Shown here one piece after another: positions 14,106-27,193 of a DNA stretch of 64,000 nt; positions within the stretch are counted from its first letter, which is position 1; each line of letters starts with the position of its first letter. The DNA is taken from NCBI GenBank assembly GCA_033002965.1, contig JAURVB010006143.1, forward strand, positions 1 to 64,000, read 5' to 3'. The notes below the pieces were generated by a model that did not search any database, was not told where the DNA came from, and saw nothing but the letters and a program-made list of their open reading frames with translations. Made by a program: the position numbers and the translations under genes. This DNA comes from Piper betle. Lineage: Eukaryota; Streptophyta; Magnoliopsida; Piperales; Piperaceae.

Positions 14106-15199
14106 GACTAAAAAAATTGGAAGCCAATCTTCTTCAGCGGCAGAAGTACAAAAGTTTCTTCCCCATTTCCGGAACAACGAAATACAAAAGAACAATTATA
14201 AAGCAATGCTGAAAGATCCAGAATTCTGATAGAAGACGCATAACACAACAATGATCACAAAACCTGGCAAAAAAAGAGAACAGCCTAATTATCAGTATAG
14301 ACAAAAGAGAGTCAAACAAGAACCCAACCACTGTGAGATTGTACACAAACTCTGGACATGCAAAAACAACAACAACAATAATAGAGAGAGGGAAAAGGCT
14401 GAAAAAAACCCATCCTCATACACGTCAAGATGACGCTGCCAACCAAACCATACACATAAAATACAAAAGAAAATTCACAAAGTCATACTTGGGTATTAAA
14501 TATACACGCACCCAAAAAAATTATTGGGGTATAGATGGCGCGAAGCAGGAGACAAATACATACAAGAAAGATAATAATAATAATAACAAGAAAAAAGAAA
14601 TTCATGAGAGAATAATGATGGATAGAATCATAGACCAGGTACCTTGGATATAGATCTTGTTCAACATCTAGCAATCTTGTTCAATATATTGCTTTGTTGG
14701 GAAAAGGAAAGAGGGAGAAGACAGAAGGAATCCAGCAAATCCAGATGACAAAGGGGATGGGAAGGGATGGATTGGAGGATCTGGTGTGTGTGTCACTAGA
14801 TTGCCGCGCCACGAAGGAATCGGCTCCTTAACTGCCACGCGCTTTTCTTCGTCATTTCTTCTTTTTTAACTTTTTTCACTTGTGGTGTATTTTATTCCCA
14901 CCTAATGTTTTAAATTGAAAAAAAAAACTATGTTCTTGCTCGCACAAAATGCATAAGCTAGTGAATACGTTGGCCAATTTATCGAAAGGTAAGAGTGATA
15001 GAAATAAAATGAAGATTGTAAATGGCATAAAATGATTTTTAAATTTTAATTTAGAGCTTTTTACAAGAAAAATTAAAAAATTGTTTTTATATTACTAAGT
15101 GGTTGGATAGAAGAGCATAATTATTAAAAAATAGGGGGAAATATAAATTATTTTAAATACCTACATTGACAAAAATAAAAATTAAAAATTTTAAGGGAT

Positions 15200-15475
15200 G
15201 GCAAGTGGTCAGTGGCCAACCCTAGTCCAACTGCTAAGGCCATAGTCGGCCTGATCCCCACCACCCAAACTATGGGCAGCCTGTCCTCGGCCTTGGAGGC
15301 TTGCTGCTGCAATTATCGGTCACAGTTAAATTAAAATTTTTTAAAAAACTTGCCAACGAGGCAAAGATGACCGGATCTGGCCTTTGAGCGGCAAGATCTG
15401 GGCTTTGGGCAATTGGATTTGCTCGCCCTTGTCTCGTTGAGCAGCTTGGTCACTGGCGATGAGCTGTGGTTGGTT
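15200..15475. repeat. GC-rich dispersed repeat island, copy 1
   Basis: A stretch with many GGATCTGGC, TTGGGC and GGTTGG-like words sits in very AT-rich DNA. A similar but diverged stretch occurs at 40370-40730. Both look like remnants of one dispersed element family. No ends or target duplications could be set. Confidence 0.4.
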
Positions 15476-16109
15476 TTTAATATATATATATATATATTAT
15501 CCCACCACCTAGTAATATAAAAAAATTACCTCTTTTTTTCTGATAAAAAAATTGTTAATTTAAGTTTTATTTTGGCTGTCAATATAATTTGAAGGCAAAA
15601 ATATTTTTCTAAAATCTAAATTATATGTATTTACAACATTTTATACCAAAATATTTATAATTTAGCTATAACTTCAAGACAGTGTAGAATTTCATTGTTG
15701 AGTCTTATAACACATCTAAAAGAATTATTTGAACTCAATAAGTAATTCGTGTTGAAAAATAATCCGTTGGAAGGATATTGGTTGTACGACCTAATGAATA
15801 ATTAGACAAAAAAATAAAAAATACTCATTTATTCTTAAAATAATAAATTTATCATAAAAATATTTAATAAGTGGGTGATTTGCTTAAAGTTGATTGTTGG
15901 CTATAAGACCATTTGATAAGAGAATAAAATACCCGTACATTCATGAAAAACGGTAATTAGATAATATATTCTATAATTAAATACACCTAAATCAATTAAA
16001 CTCATGTTGCATAAAATACAAATAAAAGATCGATCACCTTTTTTCCGTGTGAAGTCTTGCAAACTCTAGTAATATGCAGTGTTACAAATATAACATTATC
16101 ATGGATATA

Positions 16110-16330
16110 AATAGGGTTGGGCACTAGTTGAACTAGTTCGCAAGTTTTTGTAACTTGACTCGATCTGAATTTAATTTATTTTAAGTTTGACTTGAAACTC
16201 AATCCTAAAAAAATTGACTCGACTCAATTAAAATAAAGCCGAGTTATATCAAATTTGACTCGATTTGACTCAAAAAAACTCGATTCAGATTAAAACTATG
16301 CTCAAATCGACTCAATATTTAATATAAACC
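16110..16330. repeat. ACTCG-rich degenerate dispersed repeat
   Basis: The words GACTCGA, TTGACTCG, ACTCGATT and ACTCAA recur at short intervals on the plus strand. Similar word-rich stretches occur at about 24470-24600, 54395-54490 and 63660-63790. They look like old copies of one dispersed repeat. The copies are too diverged for a boundary to be drawn by eye. Confidence 0.4.
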
Positions 16331-17956
16331 TTAAGTAATTTTTTCTTTAATAATAAATGGATAATATAACATTAAAAATAATATTTTTTATTAAAATAAT
16401 TAAATTAAAACAATCTAATACTTATTACATGACTATCAATTAAAAAAATATCATTTATATATTTACAAATTTTTTTAAAAATATTAATTATGTTATAGAG
16501 AACAAACTAGTTCTTCAAACTCACAATAATGAAACTCGATCAGAATTGATGTTTGACTCAACCTTGATTATGATCAAACCAAACTCAACGAAGTACAACT
16601 ACAATAAACAATCATATGGAAAACTTGCTTGAGACGAAGAACAAGTTCAAAGGTGTTAAAGATGCATAATTCATTAGAAATTTTTTATGAAAAAAGAAGC
16701 TATAACAAGTAGACTACAGTTGATTTTTCTACTCCTTTAAACCAAAAAAAAATCTTATAATTTTTAAAAAATAACCATTTCTTCAACTCTAAACATGCAC
16801 CACCGGGTTGTTTTTTTAAAGAAAATATTATATGCTCATAGGAACAACAAAAAAATGTGAAAACATAATGAATTCAATCAAGAAATCCTGTCCCAGATGC
16901 AAACCATATATTCTAGTTTATAATTAACCACATCAACAACTTTATCCAAACCAAACACAGAAAAAACAAGAATCAAGTTCTCAAACATGATAATGAATAT
17001 GAAACGTGAAAGCATAAGCAAAAGTATTTTCATAATAATGAATATGAAACGTGAAACTATGCCTACTCTTCAAGAATCTCAATGAGGAGCACCTGGAACC
17101 CACCACATTATTATTCTTTTTTCATGGCCGAGAGATTGCCGAAGTAAGCAAGCACATATGCAACTCTTTTCCGCATGAGGATCACAACCACGTCCATCAC
17201 ATAATTTTGACCTGCGTAGAACTTGCAAACATTAAAAAGTACAATCGAATTTGATATGTGTGTCTAGTTTGGACCAGCAAGCAATAGGCAATTGAAGACA
17301 CCAATGCTAAAGAATAGAGTGGTTAGACAGCCAATGTTACATAAAAATCCTTGGACCATCTATACTTTTACAGATCACATACAACTTCGAGTAGATTAAG
17401 AATTATTGATACAAAATAGACAAGAATTATGAATTCCATCAATTTTGAGGAATCTCAATTGCTGGAAGGCAGTGAATTTTTCCTCAGGTCATGAGATCAT
17501 CGGAAGGCATAAGAAGGAAAATCTTCCAAGCAAGACATGTACAAAGTCTACCCGTAAATTCAATGGGCAACCTTACATCTAGAGTCTGCATCACGAATGC
17601 ATCTTTGTGAATGCATTTGGACAGTAGGTTCTGAAGTGAAAATAGGCAAGAGATTTTTCCCGTCAAGTTCAAGATTTCTATTTACAGATTTTACATCTGC
17701 CTGTGAAGAAAATATGCACCTCCGGGCCATAAATCTGAAAAGAAGTAATGTGAAGAAAATGCCAGGAGTGAGCAAAACCAATCCTTAAGTGCCAAGGCAT
17801 CAAACTGAAACTGGCAAGGTTCCCGGCTGACTATTTGTGTTTCAAGGATGTTGGTGGTTTATCTAAAAATTCCCAAGATGGCTTTGAAGTGTTTAACCAA
17901 TCACCACTTTGATGAACGCCTTGAGGCCATTTAAACTTGTTTACATATTCCTCCAG

Positions 17957-20134
17957 CTACATAATAGATGATTCAATTGTTTCAGAATTGGCATTTGAAA
18001 TAGTACTTTCTTCGGAAGATCTTGTTGTCTTAAAAGGACAATGGGAGCTGTTTTTCTCATTTTCAAAGGCAGTGTTCATGCCTTCTCGTGAGGCAGCCAG
18101 TGAGACATGTCATCTGAAGTCGAGGCATTATCTGATGAACTGACTCTCTCACCTGTATATGCAATAATATTATCATGATAAGACAAACATAGAAAAGGAA
18201 CAGCAATTCAATCACTATAATAGCAAAAGATGTTCCCTGCATTGGATAGGTTATATATTGAACGCTACAGAAGTTCTCTGAATTCAATTATCAATCTGCT
18301 AATTGAGATTGGAACTCCAGCATTTAGATGCACACTGGAATTTCATGAACAAATATTTTTTCGAGATTTTGAAGTTCTATTTTGAACAAACAAAACCAAA
18401 ATGACCAAAAATTGCAGTCAGTCAGTTTCAGAATCTGAGAACCATAATTATTTCAGTTTAGAAGTGCAGATCGGTTCAGAGCCAAATTGCAGGAATGCTT
18501 ACCCCTATCAGGGCAGCACAGGCAACATGCTAGTAACATAGAAGCACTCAGGATAAAAAGATCACATGAGAAAAAAGAACAATGCTTTACCATGCTTTTT
18601 TTCTAAACACAGACTGAAATTATAACTTACACTATAAATAAATAAAGATGTCCCAAGATCTCCTTAGTGTACTATATATAACTTTTTTGGCATAACTCAA
18701 ATATCAATTGATGAACAAACAAAAATCCACTGCACTTCAAATAGGTAAGTGCTCAAGTTATATCCAAAAAGCGGGTTTACTTTAACCTAAGAAATCATAA
18801 TATTCCTCAAAGGGATGCAACAAGTCGAATAAAGAAAGCAATTGATTTCATTTAGAATCTTCATGTTCAAACAATAGTATGAAAATTATTTAGGTGAGAA
18901 AAATTTGGCTTATGTGGACCAATAGACAACTTGTTACAGCGTGTTCACTGTAGCAAGTAGCACAGCGAATCCGTAGCCATGTGGCTGATAGGATGACAAC
19001 TACAATCAGCGTCCCAAAAGTTCAAATGATGTACTGATGCATAATGTCTTTTGACGGAGTTAAGGCCTACTTTTAAAGATCGCAGGCGTGAAACCACTTA
19101 AAGTTTTAACTACACAAAATATTAGGAAAAACAAACAACAGGCAAGGCAAGTTTTATACACAAACCATTAAACATAGTAAAATTTAACATACTGCATGCA
19201 CCATGAATAAAAAAATTTGTTAATGTTAAAAAGTAAGGGTGATCTTTCAGCTCTCACTTGTTGGAGCATCTTGGTACAATTCCTTCAGCATGTTTCCAAA
19301 GATCACACTCCTGTGAATGCCTGCAGCAGATTTGAAATAAACCTAAACCTCTGAAATTCAACACTTTAAAATTTCCATTCATTATTCCAATTTCCAAAAA
19401 TACAAAATTTTATACTTGAACGGAAGGGCCCTTACTTGCACAAAGAACTGTAGAAAAAGCAGCAGGAGAAACTGGAGTGCAATGTCCACCACATAATTTA
19501 TTTCTTGCAAAAAGATAATTGTTGTGCACTCAACAGGTGATTGGTTGCAAAGGGTAGATGTGTGTCATTTTATAAGTGTAGATTACATCATCCAGGATTC
19601 CCGGATGCCCAGGTGCTAAATGCAAAGAAAATAAGAATACAAGTAGCCAAAAAGTATGAAACTGTATCCAACTCACAAAAATAGAATTGATCTCTCTCGC
19701 AGTTAAGTAAACCTACATGTACCTGTTTGAGATTTCTTCAGTGCAGTTACAAATAATGTACCGGAGATTGTGCACAATAACAATGAGGTGAAGCAACCCA
19801 AAACTGGCCACCACTTTTTAAACTGATAATGGTGATATAACACTATATTGCACAATTTCTGAAGGACTTTCTGAAACCACCTAGACCTATTCACCAAAAA
19901 TACTCGTTTATATTAAAACAATAAAGTTTTAGCTTTTGTCTTATTGATAGTAGCATATATAACCAAAGAAATGCAGTTATATAAACAAAGAAACAACCAA
20001 ATAAAAGACTGTTGCTAGATGTGATAAAACCGCTGAATCAGTTCTTCAAAGTTTAAAACGTTTTTGGAAAAAATTTCTATAGAAGAATTGTTAATGCAGT
20101 ATTTTAAATCTTACCTTTGAAGTGGTAGCCTCAT
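17957..20134 (-). CDS. Small membrane protein, unknown function, four exons
   Basis: No long reading frame marks this gene. It was rebuilt from exons with good splice sites and consistent phase: 20134-20115, 19886-19723, 19320-19258 and from 18152. The product starts MRLPLQRSRWFQKVLQKL, has one strong hydrophobic segment (WWPVLGCFTSLLLCTISG, about residues 32-55), then GIHRSVIFGNMLKELYQDAP and a Ser/Asp-rich tail. In the sequence as given the frame ends at TGA 18078-18076, giving 107 residues. One extra base at the G pair at 18082-18081 would continue the frame through a Ser/Glu/Asn-rich tail to TAG at 17959-17957, about 150 residues. The composition of that tail suggests it is real coding sequence. 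The start codon is only about 100 bases downstream of the PPR stop on the same strand, so it either shares that transcript or has its promoter inside the PPR gene. The family is not recognised. Confidence 0.55.
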
Positions 20135-20233
20135 TCATCGCAGTAGCAGTCATGCGAAACAGGGATCAGTCAATGCATATATATTAAAAAATTCACTCAA
20201 AGTAGAATCAGAATCTTGAGATGTCATATATCC

Positions 20234-22730
20234 TCACACTTCCGATTTTAGTGGAAAGTTAGATGCAGCGGCCTGAACATGTGGAGGAACAATCCTCTCA
20301 GAAAGCTCACTTAATACTGCAAGTTTATCGCCAGTCATTCCATCCACTAAAGTAGTATATGTTATTTCATCCAACATTAACCCTCTTTGACACATTTCCT
20401 CGCAGATTTTGAAAGCATCTTCCATACAGCCTGCCTTGCAAAACTCATTCACTAAAGTGTTGTAAGGAACAGCATCAGGTATGATTCCGTTGCCAATCAT
20501 TTCTGCCAAGTAATTGACTCCATGTCTCAAATCGCCCAGTTTTACAAATCCGTCAATCAGAATAGTATATGTTATTTTATTTGGAGCTAAACCATGATCA
20601 ATCATATCACTTAAAGCAGCAACAGCAGCATCCATCTGACCTAATTTACAAAATCCACCTATGTAAGCAGTATAACAAACAACATCTGGAATCAGACTTT
20701 CTGATCTCATTTCCTGCATCAAGCTCCTGGCTTCTTCCATCCGTCCAACAACGCCCATGCCATGTATAAGTGAAGAATAAGTCCTGACAGTAGGTGAAAT
20801 CCCCTTCATCCTCATATCATCAAAAAGGGCAAGGGCTTCCGAGATCTTACCATCCTTACAAAAGCCTCTAATTAATGTGTTGTACATTACAACATTAGGT
20901 TCCATACTCTGATTGGATAACTCCCTCAACATTTTAATTGCATCATCAAATTTCTTAACCTTGGAGAAACCATCAATAATTGATCCATAAACAAAAGCAT
21001 CTGAAACAAGCCCTTCTCTCTTACTCTCATTCCAAAGTGAAATAGCTTCATCCATCTTACCTAAATCACACAGCCCGTGAATTAGAGAACTGAAAGTTAC
21101 AATATCAGGTTTCAATCCACGCCCCATCATAGCATCCCTCACCTTAAATGCTTCCTCCATCTTCCCCACTTTGCACCATACCCTGATGAGGGTATTATAT
21201 GAGATTTTGTCCGGAGAGGCTCCTGCATTTAGCATCTTCTTGAAAATTTTAAAAGCCTCATCAGTGTTATCTGACTCGCACAGACCATGGAGCAAAGCAT
21301 TTGAAGTGACTATGCTAGGAAGAAACCATTTATCTGACAGCATATGCCAAACCTCAATAGCTTGGCTCAGTCCCCACATTTGCTGAGTTTAGAGACTAAC
21401 GTAGTTAACACAGCATCATTGGGCCTCAAGTTCCTCAAGATCATTTCATTAAACAAGTGAACTGCAGTATCCAAACTGGAACTTACACAATGCCCGTAAA
21501 TAATTGAATTAAATGAAGCAGGGTTGACAGTAATTCCTCTGAAAAGCATTTCCTCCATCAACAACTCCGCTTCTCCCATCTGACCCATCTTGCACAGGCC
21601 TTGGATGATTGAATTATATGTAACTGAGCTAGGTTCAATTCCCTTGGATACCATTTCTTCCTGAATTATTCTTACCTCTACGAAATTACCAGTTTTGCAA
21701 TACCCATCAATCAAGGTATTGTAGATAACTTCGTTCGGCATAATTCCTTTAAGAGACATCTCATCCACCACACGTTTAGCATCGTCAATCCTCTCCAATT
21801 TGACAAAACAATTTATAAGAATACTATAAGTAATACGACTAGGAACTAAACCAAACCTAACCATTTCCTCCTTAAGACTCAAAGCCTCATCAAGATCGCC
21901 TGCCTTGCAGAACCCATCGATCAAAGTATTATATACAACAACATTAGGTTTAACTCGCAAAACTTCCATAGCCGCATACAACTCATTAGCCTCATCCACC
22001 TTACCCCCTTACAGAGTGAGTTAATAGCCGCACTAAAAGAATAAACGTCGGCCATACTTCGCCGGCGCATGACATCGAAAAAGCTAACACATTTATCAAG
22101 CTCGCAGCTTCTAACGAGCGAGTTCAAAAGAAAGTTACAAGTTTTCAGAGACGGGAACGAACCTGCGTCGGCGCACATCGCAAACACCTCGCAAGCAGGC
22201 CCCATCCCGTCCCGACGGCCGAACTGCGTGCACAGCACATGAACTAGCAAATCCAACACCGCCACCGCCGCCGCATCCAGAACGGCCCGAGCAATCTCGA
22301 CATGGCGACGGGGGAGGCGAGGGCGACCCGGGCCCTCCCACGCCGCGGGCTCGTTCCCGTCGATCAATCGGATGAGAAGCAGCCTGGCCGGCGGAACGAC
22401 GTTGGAGTCGAGGAGGAGGAGGAGGAGGAGGTGGAGGAGGAGAGAGTAGGATGGGAGGGGGAAGGGGAATCGGGAGTGGGCGGCGGCGAAGAGGCAGTGG
22501 AAGAGATCGGGGGAGAGGGCGGCGAGGGTGCGGCGGGACTTGTCGGCGTCGAGCGGCCCGGTGTCCGATAGGATGGAGGTGACGGCGGCGAGGAGGTCGC
22601 CGTCCGCCGACAGCGGCTGCCGCGGGGGCGGGGTTGAGGGGCGGAGGAGGGCGAGGGTGAAGGTGACGGAGCGGGAGAAGAAGAGATTGGGATTGGGGGA
22701 GCTCAATCTTGGGAGATAGAGTTCCATCAA
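20234..22730 (-). CDS. P-class pentatricopeptide repeat protein (At4g19440-like), two frame breaks
   Basis: PPR proteins bind single-stranded RNA in mitochondria or plastids and direct its processing. The gene has no intron. About 830 codons run from ATG 22730 to the stop at 20236-20234. The N-terminus is rich in S, R, L and P, as in organelle presequences. About 17 P-type repeats of 35 residues follow, with core words such as YNTLIDGFCKAGDLDEAL and YNTLIRGFCKDGKISEAL. Repeat content and tail recall Arabidopsis At4g19440. The coding is split over three frames: one base is lacking at the run at 22004-22008 (SLCKG to KVDEANE) and another at 21372-21375 (KCG to LSQAIEVW). Both sites are G runs on the coding strand. 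PPR repeats continue in register on both sides, so the breaks are recent or are sequencing errors. As written, only the first third could be made. A gene at 20134 on the same strand follows closely. Confidence 0.9.
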
Positions 22731-24977
22731 TCAATCCATCAATGAGTAAGGTGAAGGTTTGTGAGTGTCTCCTACTTCTCACATTGGGGCAGGGAGTTCG
22801 TGCTGATCAATGGAGAAGATGTAAGGAGGAGGAGGAAGAAGAAGAAGAAGAAGAAGAAGCGAGGAAGGTAGAGTTTGGTGGAGGAGATTTGGGGGAAGGT
22901 GTAAAAGGGCAATGGCGACACATCCCATTCCTCTCCATGGAGGAAATGAGGTTGGGGGGAGAAGATGGAGTGTTGAAGGGTTTACCAACTGATACATGTC
23001 ACGGGCGGGGCTAGTCGGATTAGTTTTAATCAAAATCAATAAATTAATAAACAAATCCTTTGATTTGATTTAGATCAATTTATTCGTAAATAAAATAAAT
23101 TCATTTTTTAAAAGAGGGCCGCTTCCCTGCGCGAGAGGCAGGGAAGCTTGCGCCACATTTTATTCTGGGCCGTTCAATTACAAGGACGGCCCAGATTTAT
23201 TAGTTTTTTTTTTAAATTAATTTGATCTGGACCGTCAAATTAGAAAAACGGTCCAGATCATATGGAGGGGTGGAGGCCGAGTGCCGTGGCAGGAGGGCAC
23301 CCGCCCCGGCCTCGATCTGGCCCTGCCTCGGCGCCCGCCACGGCCAGATCTGGCCGCCGCTAGATTCGGGCGGGCTGTGACCGGTTGCGGGAGGGAGGCA
23401 GTTGCAGATGCCGCCACCCAGTCGCGGACGAGCGTCGACCCCCGCCGCCGCCCCGCCGTGTTGCCGCCCCTTCACGAGGGGGAGGGACGCTTCCTCCTCC
23501 CTCCTCCTCGCTCCCCCGCCGAGGACGCCGCCGCCCAGCAGCAGACGAGCGTCCGCGGCAGGGGAGCGAGGAGGAGGGAGGGGAAGAAGCGTCCCTCCCC
23601 TGGCGAAGGGGTGGCGGCCGTGAGGGGCGGCGACACGGCCGGGCAATGGCTGCGACAGGGCGGCGGTGAAACCCTTAGGGTTTTATCATATACATGTTAA
23701 TTTGGACCGTCCATGTAATCGGACGGTCTAGATTAACATGTGGCGCACCCAGCTTCCCTACCTCTTGTTGAGGAAATCTTTTGTCTTTTTAAAATTAAAA
23801 TCAAAATTAATTTTTCAGAAATAACTATTTATCATTAAACCCGGGGCATTGATCCTCATCCTACCTAGACTATTGCCCACATTCATTCCCACACGCTACA
23901 CTGGTCATACTACTTTTAGAAAATTTTTACTCATAATTAAGATTCTTTCATATTTATATGTTTTTTCATTAAAATTTGTTTAGTTGACATGAAAATATTA
24001 TACATGATATAAAAATTTTAAAATAGTTAATTTTATTAAAAATAGTTATATTTAATATATTTTATACAAATATAATAAAAATTATATATATACATATAAT
24101 CACATCCAAGTACAAAATAATTACAATTATTTCATTATTTCATGTAGGTCACTCATATACTATCACATTAATGAAAAATTTTATATTTTTTTATCTCAAT
24201 AGATAAGAATATATATATATATATATATATTAATAAGATTAACCCTTTACAAATTTTTATTTATATTTTTTGTATTAACCAAATGAACCCTTAGAAAATA
24301 ATTAATTATATATTTTTAAAAAATTTAACATTTTTTAGTAATTAAAAGGGGTGGTTATAAATTGACACTAATTATTTTCTATCAAAAAAACTATCTCAAA
24401 ATTTAAAAAATTTTAAAATAATCTTAAAAAGCACCGTTAGCCTTATCTGATATAATTGTGCGAGGGCACCAATAGGGATGCTCATTGGGCAAGGTAAGTC
24501 AAATTTTCACGACTCAAATTTGGTTCATTTAATTACAAATTTAAATCGAAGTAAAAAATACGAATCAACTTAATCGAAATTAAAATAATTTAATTAGTAT
24601 TGATTAATGTTATTTTTTCGTATAATTTATAATTAATATATTTTAAATTTAACATAATTATGTATAAAAGATAATTTAATCACCTATAAATTATTTAAAT
24701 ACGATATTATATAATAATATTTTATAATTTGAATATATTTATATAAATTTTTTTAAAGATAACTAAAATTAAAAAGCGTATTTCTTATATAAATTATCAG
24801 AGTTTCGGGAGCCCATGCGCCGATAAAAATTTTCGTTTGCCGGGGCGCGTCTACGTTCATGTATTTCCTTCCACACAAATTTCTAGTCGTCTTTTCCTCC
24901 TTCCACCCGCACCTACCCGCCATGAATGCCCCCACTCCCTTCTCCATTTGTCTTCCTCTTCCTCGACGTTCTAGAAC
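22731..24977. other. Intergenic region between PPR and VDE genes (head to head)
   Basis: The two genes are divergent. Next to the PPR start is a GGA/GAA-rich stretch (about 22825-22865). A GC-rich foldback element lies at about 23105-23795. The rest, to about 24780, is very AT-rich, with an AT microsatellite at about 24209-24231 and an ACTCAA-type repeat stretch at about 24470-24600. The last 200 bases should hold the VDE promoter and leader. Confidence 0.6.
23105..23795. mobile_element. GC-rich foldback (MITE-like) element
   Basis: The ends at about 23105-23200 and 23700-23795 are imperfect inverted repeats of about 90 bases; both contain AGGGAAGCT, GCGCCACAT and a GGACCGTCC-type hairpin. 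The middle is also self-complementary: about 23458-23530 pairs with about 23550-23641 (GGGAGGGACGCTTC against GAAGCGTCCCTCCC). Three small hairpins of the ACCGT...ACGGT kind lie at 23165-23194, 23224-23259 and 23703-23728. No transposase is present. The long reading frames on both strands are low-complexity by-products of the GC-rich palindrome. Target duplications were not found with confidence. The element is non-autonomous and its superfamily is unknown. Confidence 0.7.
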
Positions 24978-27193
24978 ATGGCCGCCACTTCCCGGCCGTG
25001 CTGCTTCCTCGGCGGTGCTGGCAGTCTTGAAGCTGCGCGCAGGTCAGCCGGTGAACAAGGACTGCTTGGGAGGTTCTCCCGATGCCGATTGAGCGCATTT
25101 GAGCTAAGAAAGTGTGCTTTTCATGGAAGCTTTGGCACTCCGCGGCGACGAGGGCTCCGGAGAGCTTGGACGCCGATGGGCGGCGGAGGCAAAGGCATTA
25201 ATCTTTTGAAAGCTAAAGCAATGGTTAAGTGTGGAGTTCTATTGTTTCTCATTATTCATGCATGTGCCGTCGTTTTTTACTTCTTGAATGCTCCCGAATA
25301 TTTGATCTGGATAAATGTGTGCGACACTTGCAGAGGGAAGAAGGAGATGCCATGTTGAATACGGTGTGTGAACAAGTGAGGATTATGGCATTTGCCGGGT
25401 TGTTGGCCTGTGCTATGTGGCTTATTCCGTCGGCTAATGCAGTTGATGCTCTCAAGACCTGCACCTGCCTGCTCAAAGAATGCAGGTAAAATTTGTAGCT
25501 TCTGAACTCATTTTTGCAATTTATTAGTGGATTTTCTAATTCAATGAGATGTTTAGTCTCATGAATGGTTTAGTATGTTGATTCAGTAGTCCATTTTGCA
25601 ATTTCTAAGTGTTTCTTCTTCAAAGAAATGTTTAGTTTCTTGGTTGGTATGGAACGTTAATCGAGAATTTGATTCTGAGATTGAAACAGAAAGTTGATCT
25701 ATTTTTATTTCTGAATTTATTTTTCTACCTCGTCGTCTTCCTTTTTCTTAAGGTTGGAATTGGCCAAGTGCATCGCCAACCCCTCTTGTGCAGCTAATGT
25801 TGCATGTCTTCAGACATGTAATAACCGACCGGATGAAACAGAGTGTCAGGTAAAAATCTAAACTTTGTATTGTGAAAATACTTATTAGGCTGGGAGGAGC
25901 AGACAATTGTAAGAATGTCTAACCTTATGTGTGTTTTTCGGCTTCTTTTATTTCTTTATTTCGTGGTTAAATTGCTGTATATCCGTAACAAAGATTGTGA
26001 TTTCGTATGTGCTGACCACCATCCAACCCTGAATTGATTCTGTAATCCAGATTAAATGTGGGGATTTATTTGAGAATAGTGTTGCGGACGAGTTCAACGA
26101 GTGTGCTGTATCAAGAAAGAAATGTGTACCAAGAAAGATGGATGTAGGAGAGTTTCCAGTTCCAAATTCCTCTGCATTAGACAAGAGCTTTGACATTGAG
26201 AAGTTCAATGGGAAATGGTATATAGCTAGCGGATTAAACCCTACTTTTGATACATTTGACTGCCAACTCCATGAATTTCACATGGAATCGGGAAAACTTG
26301 AGGGCAATTTGACATGGCGAATTCGAACTCCTGACGGTGGTTTTTTCACGAGGTCTACAATTCAGAAGTTTGTCCAAGACCCTTCAGAGCCCGGAATATT
26401 GTACAATCATGATAATGAGTATCTTCACTACCAAGATGATTGGTAAGACATCAGTTTTTTTGCACTCCTACGATAATCTGATCATTTTCAAATACTGATG
26501 GTATGATTTTTAGATAATTAGTTCTAAACTGTTCATGGACTTGTTTTTTGTATTTTATAAAAACATGCACCTCAATCATTGAATAAATGCAATCCAACCT
26601 ATGAATTATAATTTTGAAGTAGGATTTGTTTTGCTGTTCCTTAATGCATACTATTGCATAGCAGTTAACTCCGACCACTTATATGATGCAGGTACATATT
26701 ATCATCGAAGTTAGAGAACAAAGACGACGACTATGTTTTTGTCTACTACAGGGGCAGGAATGATGCATGGGATGGATATGGTGGTGCAGTTGTTTACACA
26801 AGGAGCAAAGTCCTACCCCAAAGCATAGTTCCTCAACTAGAAATCGCTGCAAAAAATGTTGGTCGAGATTTCAACAAATTCATTCGAACTGACAACACTT
26901 GTGGACCAGAGCCTCCTCTGGTTGAGAGATTGGAGAAGACAGTGGAGGAAGGAGAGAACATTATCATCAGAGAGGTGGAGCAGCTTGAAGAAGGGGTGGA
27001 GAAGGTCGAGAAGACTGAAATATCATTGTTTCAGAGCCTTGCTAAGGGGCTTCAAGAGCTTGTGAAAGATGAGGAGAACTTCCTGGAGGGACTTAGCAAG
27101 GAGGAGATGGAGGTCTTGGATGGTTTGAAGATGGAAGCAGCTGAGGTTGAGAAGTTGTTTGGAAGAGCTTTGCCAATTAGGAAGCTCAGATAG
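24978..27193 (+). CDS. VDE: Violaxanthin de-epoxidase, chloroplast precursor
   Basis: VDE converts violaxanthin to antheraxanthin and zeaxanthin with ascorbate in the thylakoid lumen under high light, allowing non-photochemical quenching. Five exons join in phase to 462 residues: 24978-25223, 25334-25485, 25753-25849, 26051-26442, 26692-27193. The apparent frame change in the first 500 bases is explained by a 110-base intron (GTTAAG donor, CTTGCAG acceptor). The N-terminus is a bipartite transit peptide: a basic stroma-targeting part, then a lumen-targeting hydrophobic core [17 protein letters not shown] before the mature start AVDALKTC. The cysteine-rich domain ([32 protein letters not shown]) is followed by the lipocalin barrel with [20 protein letters not shown] and [20 protein letters not shown]. 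The C-terminus is the usual glutamate-rich coiled region ending [11 protein letters not shown]. All family landmarks are present and the gene looks functional. Confidence 0.97.

Larger units (their letters stand above)
14106..17956. other. Intergenic region with 5' leader and repeat relics
   Basis: From 14106 to about 14790 lies the probable spliced 5' leader and promoter of the membrane-protein gene. From there to about 17400 the sequence is very AT-rich, with two repeat-like islands: a CCGGATCTGG-rich stretch at about 15200-15475 and an ACTCG-rich stretch at about 16110-16330. From about 17450 to 17956 is probably the 3' untranslated region of the small membrane-protein gene. No other gene is supported. 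Confidence 0.55.

Noticed and set aside
22302..22719. Plus-strand open frames opposite the PPR start
   Set aside because: They are E/G/R-rich shadows of the GC-rich PPR coding strand.
23212..23700. Several overlapping GC-rich open frames on both strands, up to 144 codons
   Set aside because: They are low-complexity R/P/G-rich by-products of the foldback element, open in many frames at once.
25224..25333. Apparent frameshift in the first part of VDE
   Set aside because: A 110-base intron with a GTTAAG donor and TTGCAG acceptor joins the two frames in phase and gives the usual 462 residues.
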